DNA of 64,000 bases from Buchnera aphidicola (Sarucallis kahawaluokalani) (GCF_005080725.1 NZ_CP032999.1:337605-401604); one strand, 5' to 3'. Counted from the stretch's first letter, positions 18,334 to 31,557 are shown. The notes: generated from the letters alone by a model not told the origin. Translations and numbers: made by a program.

Positions 18334-18366
18334 TAAAAATATAAAATTAATAAAAAACAACTATAG
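18334..18366. repeat. 3' arm of 23S rRNA processing stalk
   Basis: 33 bases immediately outside the mature 23S 3' end that are the exact reverse complement of 21289-21321. In the transcript the two arms would form an uninterrupted 33-bp duplex that continues with small bulges into the mature termini. This is the expected RNase III substrate for 23S release. Confidence 0.88.
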
Positions 18367-18372
18367 TATTGA

Positions 18373-21281
<2,909 letters not shown>

Positions 21282-21288
21282 TGACAAT

Positions 21289-21321
21289 CTATAGTTGTTT
21301 TTTATTAATTTTATATTTTTA
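21289..21321. repeat. 5' arm of 23S rRNA processing stalk
   Basis: Exact reverse complement of 18334-18366, located eight bases outside the 23S 5' end. Together the arms enclose the whole 23S gene. Its distal end overlaps the boxA element. Confidence 0.88.
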
Positions 21322-21328
21322 AAGAACA
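21316..21328 (-). promoter_or_regulatory. boxA antitermination element
   Basis: Minus-strand TGTTCTTTAAAAA closely matches the rrn boxA consensus TGCTCTTTAACAA and lies between tRNA-Glu and 23S, the position of the spacer boxA in enterobacterial rRNA operons. It recruits NusB-S10 in known systems. Confidence 0.75.
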
Positions 21329-21437
21329 TTTTTAAATTTTATTTTCTATCAAAAGATAAAAAATAAAATTTAGTACATATTAAATAAATAATAACATAAA
21401 AACTTTTTTTTGCATACATATTTTTTTATTTTTTTTA

Positions 21438-21509
21438 TGTCCCCTAGGGGATTTGAACCCCTGTTGCCGCCGTGAAAGGGCGACGTCCTAACCTCTAGAC
21501 GAAAGGGAC
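21438..21509 (-). tRNA. tRNA-Glu(UUC)
   Basis: 72-base cloverleaf on the minus strand: acceptor GTCCCTT/AGGGGAC, anticodon loop CTTTCAC (TTC), T-loop GGTTCAAATCC. The discriminator read from the DNA is A; E. coli tRNA-Glu has G. CCA is not encoded. It is the first gene of the tRNA-Glu-23S-5S unit. Its UUC anticodon is a target of the 2-thiouridine pathway fed by TusBCD. Confidence 0.97.
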
Positions 21510-21574
21510 AAAAATAAAAAGTAAATATGTATTTTAAATATACTAAAATATATTTTTGTAATTATGAAATATTA

Positions 21575-21602
21575 TTTTTACAAAACATGCAAAAATAGTC
21601 AA
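21575..21602 (-). promoter_or_regulatory. Probable sigma70 promoter of the tRNA-Glu-23S-5S unit
   Basis: On the minus strand TTGACT (21602-21597), a 16-base spacer and TAAAAA (21580-21575) lie between the aroE stop and tRNA-Glu. The start would be near 21568, some 60 bases before the tRNA. The -35 is strong and the -10 only fair. Confidence 0.55.
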
Positions 21603-21626
21603 CATATTTTTACATATTCCAAAAAA

Positions 21627-22472
21627 TTAATTAATTAAAAAATATTTTTTATTTTTATTTAATTTATAAATCACAGATGTGACATCTGGAAAAACACCAT
21701 TCCATAAATAAAAAGAGTATGCTGCTTGACTAACTAACATACCAATACCATCAGAATAATACATACCACCATAATCTTGATACCATTTTAAAAAAACAGT
21801 CAATTGATCGTTATAATATAAATCATAAAAAACTGTACGTTCAGGATAAAAGATCATATTAGAAAGAAAAAAATTACGTTCTTGAGACATACCAGATGAT
21901 GTAGCATTAATCACAATATGATAATTAAGGATTTTTATTTTATCGATATTAATCGCTTGAATTTTACCAAAATTTTTAAAATATAAAGCTAAATCATTTG
22001 CTGTGCTAAAAGTTCTATTTACAATATCAATTGAACAATTTAAAGATAATAAATTTGGTATAATACCCCGTGCTGCACCCCCTGCTCCGATCAATAAAAT
22101 TTTTTGATTCATTTTAATAAAACGTAATCTTTGTAAATCATAAATACAACCGATACCATCTGTATTATCACCTAAGATAATTTTATTGTTTATTTTTTTC
22201 AATACATTAACAGATTTAGTAATTAATGCTCTTTTAGTAACAACATTTGCTAATTTATATGCTTCTTCTTTAAAAGGAACGGTAATATTTGCACCCTTTC
22301 CATCTTTACTAAAAAAGTCTAACAAAGTTTGTGCGAAAATATCCTTAGTAATACATTTCACATCATAATTACACTTGACATTCGTTTGTTTGGAAAAATA
22401 TTGATAAATTATGGGTGATTTAGAATGATTGACAGGATTTCCAAATAATAAATAATTATTTTTTAATATCAT
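21627..22472 (-). CDS. aroE: Shikimate dehydrogenase
   Basis: Reduces 3-dehydroshikimate to shikimate with NADPH, in the chorismate pathway with AroB and AroK, also in this window. 281 residues. Shikimate-binding NHSKSP 15-20, catalytic Lys68 (TVPFKEE) and Asp105 (GDNTDGIG), then the NADP-binding loop GAGGAARG. The start overlaps the 3' end of tsaC by 17 bp. Followed directly by the promoter and tRNA-Glu of the rRNA unit. Confidence 0.96.
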   Translation of the reverse strand: MILKNNYLLFGNPVNHSKSPIIYQYFSKQTNVKCNYDVKCITKDIFAQTLLDFFSKDGKGANITVPFKEEAYKLANVVTKRALITKSVNVLKKINNKIILGDNTDGIGCIYDLQRLRFIKMNQKILLIGAGGAARGIIPNLLSLNCSIDIVNRTFSTANDLALYFKNFGKIQAINIDKIKILNYHIVINATSSGMSQERNFFLSNMIFYPERTVFYDLYYNDQLTVFLKWYQDYGGMYYSDGIGMLVSQAAYSFYLWNGVFPDVTSVIYKLNKNKKYFLIN

Positions 22473-23037
22473 CGCGAATATATTCTCCAGTTATAATATT
22501 AACAATTCTTGATGGATATAAAAAATTACCAATTTTACCATGTAGTATTGGAAATTTATATCCAAAATATTTTGATACATCACTTTTTTTGCGTGCAGCT
22601 GGCATACCAGAAATATTAGCACTGGTAGAAACAATAGGTTTTCCAAAAAAACAACATAAATCACTCAATAAACTATGTGAGGTAATTCGTACTGCAACTA
22701 AATTAGAACCACCGGTAATATATATTGAAAGTTCTGGTCGAGCAGGTACTAAAAAAGTAATAAATCCAGGCCATACAGATAATATTGTTTTTTTTTGTCT
22801 CACAGATAATTTAAATTCATCAATATATGGTAACAATTGCACATAAGAAGCAGCTACTAAAATGAAACCTTTTTTTTTATTTCTATGTTTTAAATTTATT
22901 AAATTTATTAATGCTATATCACTATCAGGATTACAACCTAATCCAAAAACTGCTTCTGCAGGATAAGCAATAATATTATTTTGATGTAAATTATTTATAC
23001 AATTAATAAATGATACACTAAAATTTTTTTTTAACAT
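22456..23037 (-). CDS. tsaC: Threonylcarbamoyl-AMP synthase
   Basis: Makes threonylcarbamoyl-AMP for t6A37 modification of ANN-decoding tRNAs. 193-residue YrdC/Sua5 domain protein: NNIIAYPAEAVFGLGCNP near the N-terminus, LKHRNKKKGFIL with the binding lysines, and the PIVSTSANISG strand. Overlaps aroE by 17 bp on the same strand, as in E. coli where tsaC and aroE adjoin. Full length. Confidence 0.94.
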   Translation of the reverse strand: MLKKNFSVSFINCINNLHQNNIIAYPAEAVFGLGCNPDSDIALINLINLKHRNKKKGFILVAASYVQLLPYIDEFKLSVRQKKTILSVWPGFITFLVPARPELSIYITGGSNLVAVRITSHSLLSDLCCFFGKPIVSTSANISGMPAARKKSDVSKYFGYKFPILHGKIGNFLYPSRIVNIITGEYIRDDIKK

Positions 23038-23171
23038 AATATTATTTATTATTACATCCTAAAATATAAAAATATCAAATAAAAAACAATGTATTATTAA
23101 TTTTATATTCAAAAATCTTATAGAACATAATATAATAAAATTAAACATATCTTGCAAAATAACATACATAT

Positions 23172-23618
23172 ATGGTAATCTTAAAAATATTAAAATATCC
23201 TGACAAAAGATTAAGATTAATAGCTAAACCAGTAAAAATAATCAATCAAAAAATAAAAAATATTATACATAATATGTTTGAAACAATGTATCATAACCAT
23301 GGAATAGGGTTAGCTGCTACACAAGTTAATATTCATCTTAATATTATTGTTATTGATTTAATGCATCAAAAATATCCACCAATAACATTAATTAATCCAA
23401 AAAAAATTTACGCGAAAGGAAAAATTCTTACCGAAGAAGGCTGTTTATCTGTTCCAGAGACCAATCAAAAAGTTACACGATTTAAAAAAATAAAAATTCA
23501 AGCGATAAACTATCATGGGAAAAATATTGTCATAAAAGCACACTCGTTGTTATCTATATGCATACAACATGAAATGGATCATTTAAACGGTAAACTATTT
23601 ATTGATTATACAAAATAA
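23172..23618 (+). CDS. def: Peptide deformylase, C-terminally short
   Basis: Removes the formyl group from nascent proteins. The three family motifs are intact: GIGLAATQ 44-51, EEGCLSVP with metal ligand Cys91, and HEMDH with His133, Glu134 and His137. The 148-residue protein stops just after FIDYTK, so the C-terminal helix of about 20 residues found in E. coli (169 aa) is missing. No clear SD. fmt follows after 33 bp; the def-fmt pair matches the formyl cycle. Confidence 0.96.
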   Translation: MVILKILKYPDKRLRLIAKPVKIINQKIKNIIHNMFETMYHNHGIGLAATQVNIHLNIIVIDLMHQKYPPITLINPKKIYAKGKILTEEGCLSVPETNQKVTRFKKIKIQAINYHGKNIVIKAHSLLSICIQHEMDHLNGKLFIDYTK

Positions 23619-23651
23619 TAATATTTAATATATTACAATTTATTTAAAAAT

Positions 23652-24602
23652 ATGAATAATAAACCATTAAAAATTATTTTCGCAGGCACATCTGATTTTT
23701 CAGCAGAACATCTTAAAAAAATACTATCTACACATCATAAAGTACTAGGTATATTAACACAACCAGATCGTCCAAACCACAGAAATAAAATAATTATAAC
23801 ATCTGCGGTAAAAAAAATTGCTATAAAAAACAATATTCCAGTTTTTCAACCTGATAACATTCAAGACCAAAAAAACTGTCATAATATATTAACATTAAAA
23901 GCAGATATTATGGTTGTGATTGCATACGGATTAATATTACCAAATTTCTTATTAAGAGCATTTCCTATGGGGTGCATTAATTTACATGCTTCTTTATTAC
24001 CCCGTTGGAGAGGTGCTGCTCCTGTACAATGGGCAATATTACATGGTGATAAAAACACAGGAATCAGTATAATTCAAATGGAAGAAACATTAGATACTGG
24101 AAAAATATTATACCAAAAACCATGTAATATTGCACCAAAGGATACAACAAATAGCTTACTTAAAAAATTATGTCAGTTAGGAAAACAAGCAATATTATAT
24201 ATACTACAAAAAATACAATATAAAAATATCATTCCTAAAAAACAAAATATCAAACAAATTACATATGCAAAAAAACTATCAAAAAAAATGGGAAAGATCA
24301 ATTTTAAAATTGATGCAATCACCATAGAACGTATGATTAGAGCATTAAATCCATGGCCAGGTACTTACATTAATGTTAATAACACTACAATAAAAATTCA
24401 TCAAGCAGAGGTTATACCATCATTAAACAAACATATCACTGGTCAGATTATTGAAATTAATACACAAGGTATATATGTTCAAACTAAACATGATGTTTTA
24501 AATATTCAAAAAATTCAAATTCCTAGTAAAAAAATTATTACAATATCTCAGTTTATACAACAAAATCACCATAAAATATTACAAGTGAATCAAATACTTT
24601 AA
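23652..24602 (+). CDS. fmt: Methionyl-tRNA formyltransferase
   Basis: Formylates initiator Met-tRNA using 10-formyl-THF (made by FolD). 316 residues. The catalytic site INLHASLLPRWRGAAPVQWA-type segment carries the Asn and His of the family; the Rossmann domain opens with IIFAGTSDFS; the C-terminal tRNA-binding domain contains RALNPWPGT. rsmB, next in E. coli, is absent. Converges on rplQ across a hairpin. Confidence 0.96.
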   Translation: MNNKPLKIIFAGTSDFSAEHLKKILSTHHKVLGILTQPDRPNHRNKIIITSAVKKIAIKNNIPVFQPDNIQDQKNCHNILTLKADIMVVIAYGLILPNFLLRAFPMGCINLHASLLPRWRGAAPVQWAILHGDKNTGISIIQMEETLDTGKILYQKPCNIAPKDTTNSLLKKLCQLGKQAILYILQKIQYKNIIPKKQNIKQITYAKKLSKKMGKINFKIDAITIERMIRALNPWPGTYINVNNTTIKIHQAEVIPSLNKHITGQIIEINTQGIYVQTKHDVLNIQKIQIPSKKIITISQFIQQNHHKILQVNQIL

Positions 24603-24620
24603 ACTATAAAATAATATATA

Positions 24621-24638
24621 ACGGCAATACAATGCCGT
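24621..24638. terminator. Terminator between convergent fmt and rplQ
   Basis: ACGGCA and TGCCGT form a six-pair, GC-rich stem with a six-base loop (ATACAA), followed by TCATTTT on the plus strand and by TATATATTATTTT on the minus strand. It sits in the 58 bp between the stops of fmt (plus) and rplQ (minus), so it could end both transcripts, including the alpha operon. Confidence 0.65.
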
Positions 24639-24660
24639 CATTTTAAAAATTTTCAAAAAA

Positions 24661-25032
24661 TTATTTTTTATGTACTATACGATCAACAAATTTTATATAT
24701 GCAACATCTGCTTTATCTCCATTCCTGAAGCCACATTTAAAAATTTGAGTATATCCTCCTGGACGATTTAAAAAATATGGACCAATTTCAGTAAATAACT
24801 TTAATACACCATTTTTATCTCGAATTCTTGAAAAAACCAGTCTTCTATGCGCAATAGAATCAACTTTAGCAATAGTAATTAATGGTTCAATAATAGTACG
24901 TAATTCCTTTGCTTTAGACAAAGTAGTTTTTATAATTTCATGTTTTAATAATGAACACGTCATATTCATAAACATGGATTTATAATGACTGGAAGTACGA
25001 TTTAAATAGCGACCACTTTTTCTATGCCTCAT
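24661..25032 (-). CDS. rplQ: 50S ribosomal protein L17
   Basis: 123 residues, starting [20 protein letters not shown], with the conserved [14 protein letters not shown] helix and the NRPGGYT segment. Last gene of the alpha operon (rpsM-rpsK-rpsD-rpoA-rplQ). It lines the outer end of the exit tunnel in known ribosomes. SD AGGAGTAGTA precedes the start. Confidence 0.97.
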   Translation of the reverse strand: MRHRKSGRYLNRTSSHYKSMFMNMTCSLLKHEIIKTTLSKAKELRTIIEPLITIAKVDSIAHRRLVFSRIRDKNGVLKLFTEIGPYFLNRPGGYTQIFKCGFRNGDKADVAYIKFVDRIVHKK

Positions 25033-25079
25033 TACTACTCCTTAATTTTATTATCAAAATATATTAACTCTCACTAATG

Positions 25080-26069
25080 TTATATATTTTTTGGTGGCCA
25101 ATTTTTAATACGCATACCAAGCGACAAACCTTTTGCTGACAACACATCTTTAATTTCCGTTAAAGATTTTTTACCGAGATTTGGTGCTTTTAATAATTCC
25201 GATTCAGATTTTTGTACTAAATCACCAATATAATTAATCATTTCTGTTTTTAAACAATTTGCAGATCGAACTGTTAATTCTAAATCATCAACTGATTTTA
25301 ATAATATAGGATCAAATTCTGGTTTTTTTTCTTTTACTTCTACAACAGGTTTTGTTGTTGAAAAATTTAAATCAACAAAAGCTGATATTTGTTCAGATAA
25401 AATAGTTGCAGCTCTACGTACTGCTTCTTCTGGATCAACAGTACCATTTGTTTCTAATTCTATAATCAACTTATCCAAATCAGTACGTTGTTTTAAACGT
25501 GCAGGTTCTACGAAATATGCAATACGCTCAATAGGACTGTAAGATGTATCTAATGATATAAACCCAATATTCTTATTTACATCATTTGAAGACATTCTGG
25601 CAAATGCAGGAACATACCCAATACCTTTATCTACTTTCATAATTATTTCAATAGATGCTGCCGGATCAGTTAAATGACAAATTACATGTTCAGGGTTCAT
25701 AATAATAGCGCTACCATTGTGAACAATATCGGATGCTTTGACAGCACAAATTCCAGATTTACGAATTGTTAAAATTGCTTTATCTGTATTATTAAGCTTA
25801 ATAGCCAGTTCTTTAAGATGTAATAGTATATTAAGTACATCTTCTTGAACGCCTGATTTAGCACTATATTCATGTAAAATGCCTTTAATTTGCACTTCAG
25901 AAACAGCATACCCTGGTATTGAAGAGAGTAAAATCCTACGTAACGCATTGCCAATAGTATGACCAAAACCTCTTTCTAAAGGTTCAATAACAACTTTAAA
26001 ATGTGTTTTATGTAATTGCTCAATATCCACTATATTTGGTCGCAGTAAACCCGTCGACAAACTTTGCAT
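25080..26069 (-). CDS. rpoA: RNA polymerase alpha subunit
   Basis: 329 residues, the same size as E. coli alpha. The N-terminal assembly domain shows [16 protein letters not shown]; the C-terminal domain (from about residue 250) keeps the DNA- and activator-contact region with [12 protein letters not shown] and [10 protein letters not shown]. Thus an alpha-CTD is retained although the window holds no transcription factor genes. SD GGGGAG before ATG 26069. The 40-bp gap to rpsD holds a 14-base homopolymer (26092-26105). Confidence 0.98.
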   Translation of the reverse strand: MQSLSTGLLRPNIVDIEQLHKTHFKVVIEPLERGFGHTIGNALRRILLSSIPGYAVSEVQIKGILHEYSAKSGVQEDVLNILLHLKELAIKLNNTDKAILTIRKSGICAVKASDIVHNGSAIIMNPEHVICHLTDPAASIEIIMKVDKGIGYVPAFARMSSNDVNKNIGFISLDTSYSPIERIAYFVEPARLKQRTDLDKLIIELETNGTVDPEEAVRRAATILSEQISAFVDLNFSTTKPVVEVKEKKPEFDPILLKSVDDLELTVRSANCLKTEMINYIGDLVQKSESELLKAPNLGKKSLTEIKDVLSAKGLSLGMRIKNWPPKNI

Positions 26070-26109
26070 TTAACTCTCCCCAATCATTTTATTTTTTTTT
26101 TTTTTAAAT

Positions 26110-26730
26110 TTATTTTGAATAAAGCTCAATAATTAGGTGTTCATTAATATCTGATATTAACTCAGAACGATCAGGAACTTGTGTAAATGTACCTTCCAAA
26201 GTATCTTTATTAAAGTTTAACCAAATTGGTTTTTCTCGTTTTTCTGAGAATTCTATTGCAGACTGAATTCTTTTTTGATCCTTAGATTTTTTACAAACTT
26301 TAATAATATCATTTGGATATAATTGATAAGAGGCAATATTAACAACTTTATTATTTACCATAATTGTTTTATGATTAATTAATTGCCTAGATTCAGCACG
26401 AGTAGTTCCCAAACCTAATCGATATACCACATTATCTAATCTGCTTTCTAATAGTATTAATAAATTATCTCCAGTATTACCCTTCATTTTAGTAGCACGT
26501 TTATAATAATTATGAAATTGACGTTCTAGTATACCATATAAACGACGTACTTTTTGTTTTTCTCGCAATTGTAATCCATATTCAGACAATCTAGATCGTC
26601 TTGAACCCTGTTGTCCAGGCAATTGATTAATTTTACATTTAGAATCAATAGTACGACAACCTGATTTTAAAAATAGATCAGTATTTTCTCGACGACTTAA
26701 TTTTAATTTTGGTCTCAAATATTTTGCCAT
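26110..26730 (-). CDS. rpsD: 30S ribosomal protein S4
   Basis: 206 residues. Primary 16S rRNA binder and, in E. coli, the repressor of the alpha operon. The S4 RNA-binding domain is clear ([24 protein letters not shown]; only the first half is quoted as motif, centred near residue 100), and the protein begins with [20 protein letters not shown] before the start. Confidence 0.98.
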   Translation of the reverse strand: MAKYLRPKLKLSRRENTDLFLKSGCRTIDSKCKINQLPGQQGSRRSRLSEYGLQLREKQKVRRLYGILERQFHNYYKRATKMKGNTGDNLLILLESRLDNVVYRLGLGTTRAESRQLINHKTIMVNNKVVNIASYQLYPNDIIKVCKKSKDQKRIQSAIEFSEKREKPIWLNFNKDTLEGTFTQVPDRSELISDINEHLIIELYSK

Positions 26731-26752
26731 ATTAATCTCTCAAAGTATCAAA

Positions 26753-27142
26753 TTATACACGTCTTTTTTTAGGAGGACGACAACCATTATGAGGAATCGG
26801 TGTAATGTCAATAATATTTGTAATTTTAAAACCGGCAATATTTAAGGCACGAATAGTTGATTCTCGACCAGGACCAGGACCTTTTACCATCACTTCTAGA
26901 TTCTTAATACCATAGTCTTTAATTAACTCAACACATCGTTCAACAGCAACTTGCGCAGCAAAGGGTGTAGATTTACGAGATCCTCTAAAACCTGAACCTC
27001 CAGATGTTGCCCAACCCAAAGTGTTACCTTGACGATCAGTAATCGTTACGATTGTATTATTAAAAGATGCATGAATATGTGCAATACCATCTAAAAATCT
27101 TTTTTTTACTTTCTTTTTTGTACGATGGATAGATTTTATCAT
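26753..27142 (-). CDS. rpsK: 30S ribosomal protein S11
   Basis: 129 residues from ATG 27142; open frame upstream belongs to the rpsM region and has no S11 homology. Conserved [29 protein letters not shown], the GPGPGRES loop and the C-terminal [12 protein letters not shown], the last normally bearing isoaspartate in E. coli. Platform protein of the small subunit. 16 bp after rpsM. Confidence 0.97.
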   Translation of the reverse strand: MIKSIHRTKKKVKKRFLDGIAHIHASFNNTIVTITDRQGNTLGWATSGGSGFRGSRKSTPFAAQVAVERCVELIKDYGIKNLEVMVKGPGPGRESTIRALNIAGFKITNIIDITPIPHNGCRPPKKRRV

Positions 27143-27158
27143 TGTAAATACTCTGTAA

Positions 27159-27515
27159 TTATTTTTTAATTGGTTTACGCGGACCCTTTCTAGTACGAGC
27201 ATTAGTTTTTGTTCTTTGACCCCTGACAGGTAATCCTCTACGATGACGAAAACCTCGATAACATCCAAGATCCATAAGTCGTTTAATATGTAAAGTTTTT
27301 GCCCTACGTAAATCTCCTTCAATAATAAATTTAGAGATCGTGCTTCGTAACAAATCTAACTGTTTTGTACTCAATGATTGAATTTTTTGATGTTCAAGTA
27401 TACCACAATTTACACAAATATTTTGAGCACGTGATTTACCTATACCATATATTGAACACAACGCAATCAATGTATGCTTATTGTTAGGAATATTAATTCC
27501 TGCAATACGAACCAT
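27159..27515 (-). CDS. rpsM: 30S ribosomal protein S13
   Basis: 118 residues. Starts [15 protein letters not shown] at 27515, with GAGG ahead; an ATG at 27527 adds four residues and is less likely. Contains [25 protein letters not shown] and the C-terminal tail [12 protein letters not shown] that reaches the P-site tRNA. First gene of the alpha operon. Confidence 0.97.
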   Translation of the reverse strand: MVRIAGINIPNNKHTLIALCSIYGIGKSRAQNICVNCGILEHQKIQSLSTKQLDLLRSTISKFIIEGDLRRAKTLHIKRLMDLGCYRGFRHRRGLPVRGQRTKTNARTRKGPRKPIKK

Positions 27516-27593
27516 GATATTCCTCAATATGTATATTCATAAAAATAACATCTTTATTATAAATAAAATACTATAAAAATAAATTTTAAAAAA

Positions 27594-27710
27594 TTATCCT
27601 TGACGTTGTTTATGTTTTGGATAAATGGTACATATTACACGTAAAACATTTTTTCGTTTTAATATTTTACAGTGACGACATAATTTTTTTACCGAAGCTC
27701 TTACTTTCAT
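27594..27710 (-). CDS. rpmJ: 50S ribosomal protein L36
   Basis: A 38-residue zinc-ribbon protein missed by length cut-offs: it starts [15 protein letters not shown] and ends KHKQRQG. Zinc ligands Cys11, Cys14, Cys27 and His33 are present, so this is the zinc-binding form. It lies between secY (43 bp upstream) and rpsM, the usual end of the spc operon. Confidence 0.95.
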   Translation of the reverse strand: MKVRASVKKLCRHCKILKRKNVLRVICTIYPKHKQRQG

Positions 27711-27753
27711 ATTATCACCATATGTTAAAAAAAATAAATATAAAAAAATATAT

Positions 27754-29088
27754 TTATAAAATATTTTTACCTAAAGTTGTTTTTTTTAAAAAAGTATTAT
27801 ATTTATTAGAAATCATAAATGTTTGAAATTGTGATATTAAATCAATGATTACAACAGAAATAATTAATAATGACGTACCATTAAAGAAAACAAAAGGAAT
27901 GTTAATTGTTTTTTTAAGTAATTCTGGTATTAATACAATACAAATAATATACAATGAATTTATAAAAATCAATCGTATCATAATTTTACTAATATATTGT
28001 GATGTTTGTATTCCAGGACGGATTCCGGGAATAAAAACACCAGATTTTTTTAAATTTTCGGCAATATCTCTAGGATTACATATTAAATTAGAATATAGAA
28101 AACAAAAATAAAAAATTAGCATAGTATAGATTATTATATATAATAATTGACCTGGTTTCATATAATATTCAATTATCGATACAGTATAATAAAAACAATG
28201 TATTTTTAACCATGAACATATAGTAGATAAAATAATCATCGTACTCGAAGTAAAAATTATTGGTATGACACCAGAAGTATTAATTTTTAAAGGTAAATGT
28301 GTATGCTGCATCACATAAATTTTATGTAAATTACGTTGTTTAGAATGATATAAAATAATTTTTCTATAACTACTCTCAATATAAGAAATAAAAAATAACA
28401 TTAAAAAAATAACACAAAAAATTAATAAAATAGGAAATATGGAAAATTTATGAGAAAAAATATGATATATAATACCTATTATAATAGAAGGTAATTTAGA
28501 AATTATTCCAATAAATATAATTATTGAAGTACCATTACCAATACCACACTCGGTAATTAATTCACTTAACCACATTAATAATACTGTTCCAGTAGTTAAA
28601 CTTAATATTGTAGTTAAATAAAACAACCAATCTAAGTGTAATATAGCTTTTTCCAAAGTTATTATATGGGTTAAAGTTAACGATACACCCAAAGATTGCA
28701 CTATTGCTACTAATAAAGCAATATATCTTGTATATCTTGTAATTTTTTTTGCTCCTATTTCCCCTTCTTTTTTAATATTTGCAAAAAAATTTATCGTTAA
28801 CGTTAATATTTGCATGATAATTGAAGCAGAAATATATGGCATAATACCTAATGAAAAAACTGAGGCGTGACTTAATGCACCACCAGAAAACATATTAAAT
28901 AAATCAACTACTGTACCATTTTGTTGTTTTAAAAAATGAGATAATACTGTACAATTAATACCAGGAATAGGTATAAAAAAACCAATACGAAAAATTATTA
29001 TCGCAAAAATCACAAAAATAATTCTCTTTTTTAATTCCAATACAGTATTACTCACATTGTTTAATTTTTTTTTTATATAATTAATCAT
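27754..29088 (-). CDS. secY: Protein translocase subunit SecY
   Basis: Ten-span channel of the Sec translocon in the inner membrane. 444 residues against 443 in E. coli. First span [20 protein letters not shown]; plug and conserved region [24 protein letters not shown]; later [22 protein letters not shown] before the last spans. Start ATG overlaps the rplO stop by eight bases and has no SD, so translation is probably coupled. Client of the SRP RNA at 10650. Confidence 0.98.
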   Translation of the reverse strand: MINYIKKKLNNVSNTVLELKKRIIFVIFAIIIFRIGFFIPIPGINCTVLSHFLKQQNGTVVDLFNMFSGGALSHASVFSLGIMPYISASIIMQILTLTINFFANIKKEGEIGAKKITRYTRYIALLVAIVQSLGVSLTLTHIITLEKAILHLDWLFYLTTILSLTTGTVLLMWLSELITECGIGNGTSIIIFIGIISKLPSIIIGIIYHIFSHKFSIFPILLIFCVIFLMLFFISYIESSYRKIILYHSKQRNLHKIYVMQHTHLPLKINTSGVIPIIFTSSTMIILSTICSWLKIHCFYYTVSIIEYYMKPGQLLYIIIYTMLIFYFCFLYSNLICNPRDIAENLKKSGVFIPGIRPGIQTSQYISKIMIRLIFINSLYIICIVLIPELLKKTINIPFVFFNGTSLLIISVVIIDLISQFQTFMISNKYNTFLKKTTLGKNIL

Positions 29089-29533
29089 GTTCTAATAATA
29101 TACCTTTCACTAAACCACCTACATTCCGAATAGCTAAGTATGCTCCCTTACTAACTTGAATACCTTGTACAATAATTTTTTTTGTTAAAACACCTGTATT
29201 AATGATTTTAACATATTTAATATTTTTATTAATAATATTAAATTTTTTTAATGTTTGTAAATTAATATTTTTCTCTTTCAATTTATTTAAATCTGATAAT
29301 CGTACTTCTGATTTAAAACGTTTTTTACGAGACAAAAAACCAAATTTTGGAATACGTCTATATAAAGGCATTTGCCCTCCTTCAAAACCTCTTCTAATAC
29401 TTGCACCTGTTCTTGATGTTTGTCCTTTATGACCTCTTCCACATGTTTTCCCATGACCGCTGCCAATACCTCGGCCAACACGTCTATGTTTTTTTTTTGC
29501 ACCTTTCATAAATTTTAAAGTATTTAAATACAA
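29081..29533 (-). CDS. rplO: 50S ribosomal protein L15
   Basis: 150 residues. Gly-rich N-terminus ([21 protein letters not shown]) and [20 protein letters not shown] are diagnostic; the last part [17 protein letters not shown] matches the family. Overlaps secY by eight bases; 1 bp from rpmD. Confidence 0.97.
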   Translation of the reverse strand: MYLNTLKFMKGAKKKHRRVGRGIGSGHGKTCGRGHKGQTSRTGASIRRGFEGGQMPLYRRIPKFGFLSRKKRFKSEVRLSDLNKLKEKNINLQTLKKFNIINKNIKYVKIINTGVLTKKIIVQGIQVSKGAYLAIRNVGGLVKGILLEHD

Positions 29534-29534
29534 T

Positions 29535-29720
29535 TTATTTATCCTCTATAATTTTTAACATATAAGATATTTTAGAAATCATACCACGAATACTAGGCGT
29601 ATCTTCTCTAATAACAGTATGACCAATACGTCGTAAGCCTAATCCTATTAGTATTGCTTTATGTTGAGGTAAACGACCAATCCGACTTTTAATTTGTGTA
29701 ATAAAAATTTTTTTAATCAT
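29535..29720 (-). CDS. rpmD: 50S ribosomal protein L30
   Basis: 61 residues, bacterial short form: [20 protein letters not shown], then [11 protein letters not shown] and the end [11 protein letters not shown]. Located between rpsE and rplO as in the enterobacterial spc operon. Confidence 0.95.
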   Translation of the reverse strand: MIKKIFITQIKSRIGRLPQHKAILIGLGLRRIGHTVIREDTPSIRGMISKISYMLKIIEDK

Positions 29721-29728
29721 ACAAAAAT

Positions 29729-30232
29729 TTATCCTAAAATTTCAAAAACAGTTTTATTTCTTTTTGCAGCAATCATCTCTGGTGATTGCATATTTTTTAA
29801 ACCATGTATAGTTGCTCGAACAACGTTAATAGGATTAGTTGAACCATATGTTTTTGCTAACACGTTATGTATACCTGCAACTTCTAATACTGCACGCATT
29901 GCTCCCCCAGCAATAATTCCAGTACCTTGCGATGCAGGTTTCATAAATACCGTCGAACTGGTATGAACACCTTTTACTGCATGTTGCAAAGTACCATTTT
30001 GAATTTTCACATCAATCATATTACGACGTGCTTGCTCCATAGCTTTTTGTATAGCTGCAGGTACTTCACGAGCTTTTCCATATCCAAAACCAACCTTTCC
30101 TTTAGAATTTCCAACAACAGTCAAAGCAGCAAATGAAAAAACTCTACCTCCTTTAACAGTTTTAGATACACGATTCACAGTAATTAATTTTTCTTGTAAT
30201 ACATTATTGTTTTTTTTATCATGGTATATCAT
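29729..30232 (-). CDS. rpsE: 30S ribosomal protein S5
   Basis: 167 residues. N-terminal double-strand RNA-binding fold with [19 protein letters not shown] and [15 protein letters not shown]-terminal domain with [19 protein letters not shown]. Contributes to decoding accuracy. 12 bp after rplR. Confidence 0.98.
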   Translation of the reverse strand: MIYHDKKNNNVLQEKLITVNRVSKTVKGGRVFSFAALTVVGNSKGKVGFGYGKAREVPAAIQKAMEQARRNMIDVKIQNGTLQHAVKGVHTSSTVFMKPASQGTGIIAGGAMRAVLEVAGIHNVLAKTYGSTNPINVVRATIHGLKNMQSPEMIAAKRNKTVFEILG

Positions 30233-30244
30233 ATTATTATATCC

Positions 30245-30613
30245 TTAAAATTTTAACCCTGATTTTCTTGCGGATTCTGCTAAAGATTTTATTCGACCAT
30301 GATATTTAAAACCGGAACGATCAAAAATAACAGAATCAACACCTTTTTTTAATGCTCGTTGTGCTATCATTAAACCAATGAAACTTGCAGATAATTTATT
30401 ACCAGTATAAGACGATAACTTAGATTGAATATTTTTTTCCAATGTTGATGCTGTTGTTAATACCGTTGCAGTTTTTGTATTAATAATTTGTGCATATATA
30501 TGACGTGAAGTACGATGCACTACTAATCGCATAGCATTTAAATTTTTAAATTTACATCGAATTTTTAAACTACGACGTATTCTGAAAAATTTTTTATTGT
30601 TATCAATATACAT
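30245..30613 (-). CDS. rplR: 50S ribosomal protein L18
   Basis: 122 residues; 5S rRNA-binding protein. [16 protein letters not shown] and the end [20 protein letters not shown] are diagnostic. Its ATG overlaps the rplF stop by one base (TAATG), suggesting coupled translation. Confidence 0.97.
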   Translation of the reverse strand: MYIDNNKKFFRIRRSLKIRCKFKNLNAMRLVVHRTSRHIYAQIINTKTATVLTTASTLEKNIQSKLSSYTGNKLSASFIGLMIAQRALKKGVDSVIFDRSGFKYHGRIKSLAESARKSGLKF

Positions 30614-31149
30614 TATTTTTTCTTAGCCTCCTTGATACGTATAAATTCACCTAAATAACGAACACCTTTGCCTTTATATATTTCAGGTTTACGTTTTGCG
30701 CGTATATTTGCGGCTACTTGCCCCAATAGTGGTTTATTCATACTTTTTAAAACTATTTCTACTGTAGAAATACTTTCTGCTATTACATCTTTAGGTAAAA
30801 CATATTGAATTGTATGCGAATATCCTAAAGACATATTAATAATATTATTCTTTTCAATATTAATTTTATAACCTACACCAACTACCTTTAATGTTTTTGA
30901 AAAACCAACTTTCACACCAATAATCATAGAATTTACCAATGATCGTTCAGTACCTGAATACATCCATCCAGCACATGTATTAAATTTAGGTTTAAAAAAT
31001 ATCTTATTATCAATATATTCAACAATAACAGATTCATGTACTTTACGTGTAATACAGTTTTTTTTATGATTAATAATAATAGTATGACCTTTAAATGTAA
31101 TATCTATATCATCTGGTACACAAATTGGTTTTTTTGCAATACGTGACAT
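30613..31149 (-). CDS. rplF: 50S ribosomal protein L6
   Basis: 178 residues from ATG 31149, preceded by AAGGAG; a GTG six bases earlier overlaps that SD and is rejected. Starts [12 protein letters not shown] and has the duplicated L6 fold with [11 protein letters not shown] and the tail [11 protein letters not shown]. Near the factor-binding site of the ribosome. Confidence 0.97.
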   Translation of the reverse strand: MSRIAKKPICVPDDIDITFKGHTIIINHKKNCITRKVHESVIVEYIDNKIFFKPKFNTCAGWMYSGTERSLVNSMIIGVKVGFSKTLKVVGVGYKINIEKNNIINMSLGYSHTIQYVLPKDVIAESISTVEIVLKSMNKPLLGQVAANIRAKRKPEIYKGKGVRYLGEFIRIKEAKKK

Positions 31150-31161
31150 ATCCACTCCTTA

Positions 31162-31557
31162 TTAAGAAACTATACAAATAACTTCTCCACCTATTCCAAT
31201 TTTAATAGCTTGTTTATTACTAATAACACCTTTTGAAGTAGATAAAATCGCAATTCCTAAACCATCCATCACAACAGGTAAATTTTTTTTTTTTTTATAA
31301 ACACGTACACTGGGTTTACTAATACGTTTTATTACATCAATTACAGACTTTCCGTTAAAATATTTTAAAAAAATATTTAACATTGACTTATTTTTTTTTT
31401 TTTTTACTATATAATCAACAATATAACCCTCTTTTTTTAAAACATTTGCAATAGCAATTTTAATATTCGAAGAAAATATACAAACTTCAACTTTATTAGC
31501 TGCTTGACTATTACGAATACTAGTTAACATATCTGCTATTGGATCTTGCATACTCAT
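31162..31557 (-). CDS. rpsH: 30S ribosomal protein S8
   Basis: 131 residues. [16 protein letters not shown] at the start and [15 protein letters not shown] near the end match the family; S8 also represses the spc operon in E. coli. A tract of 15 A (T15 at 31391-31405 on the plus strand) encodes VKKKKN in the middle of the gene, the longest homopolymer in any coding region here. Confidence 0.97.
   Translation of the reverse strand: MSMQDPIADMLTSIRNSQAANKVEVCIFSSNIKIAIANVLKKEGYIVDYIVKKKKNKSMLNIFLKYFNGKSVIDVIKRISKPSVRVYKKKKNLPVVMDGLGIAILSTSKGVISNKQAIKIGIGGEVICIVS

Noticed and set aside
27617..27826. Plus-strand frame overlapping rpmJ and the end of secY
   Set aside because: It is antisense to two well-supported genes and its product resembles nothing.
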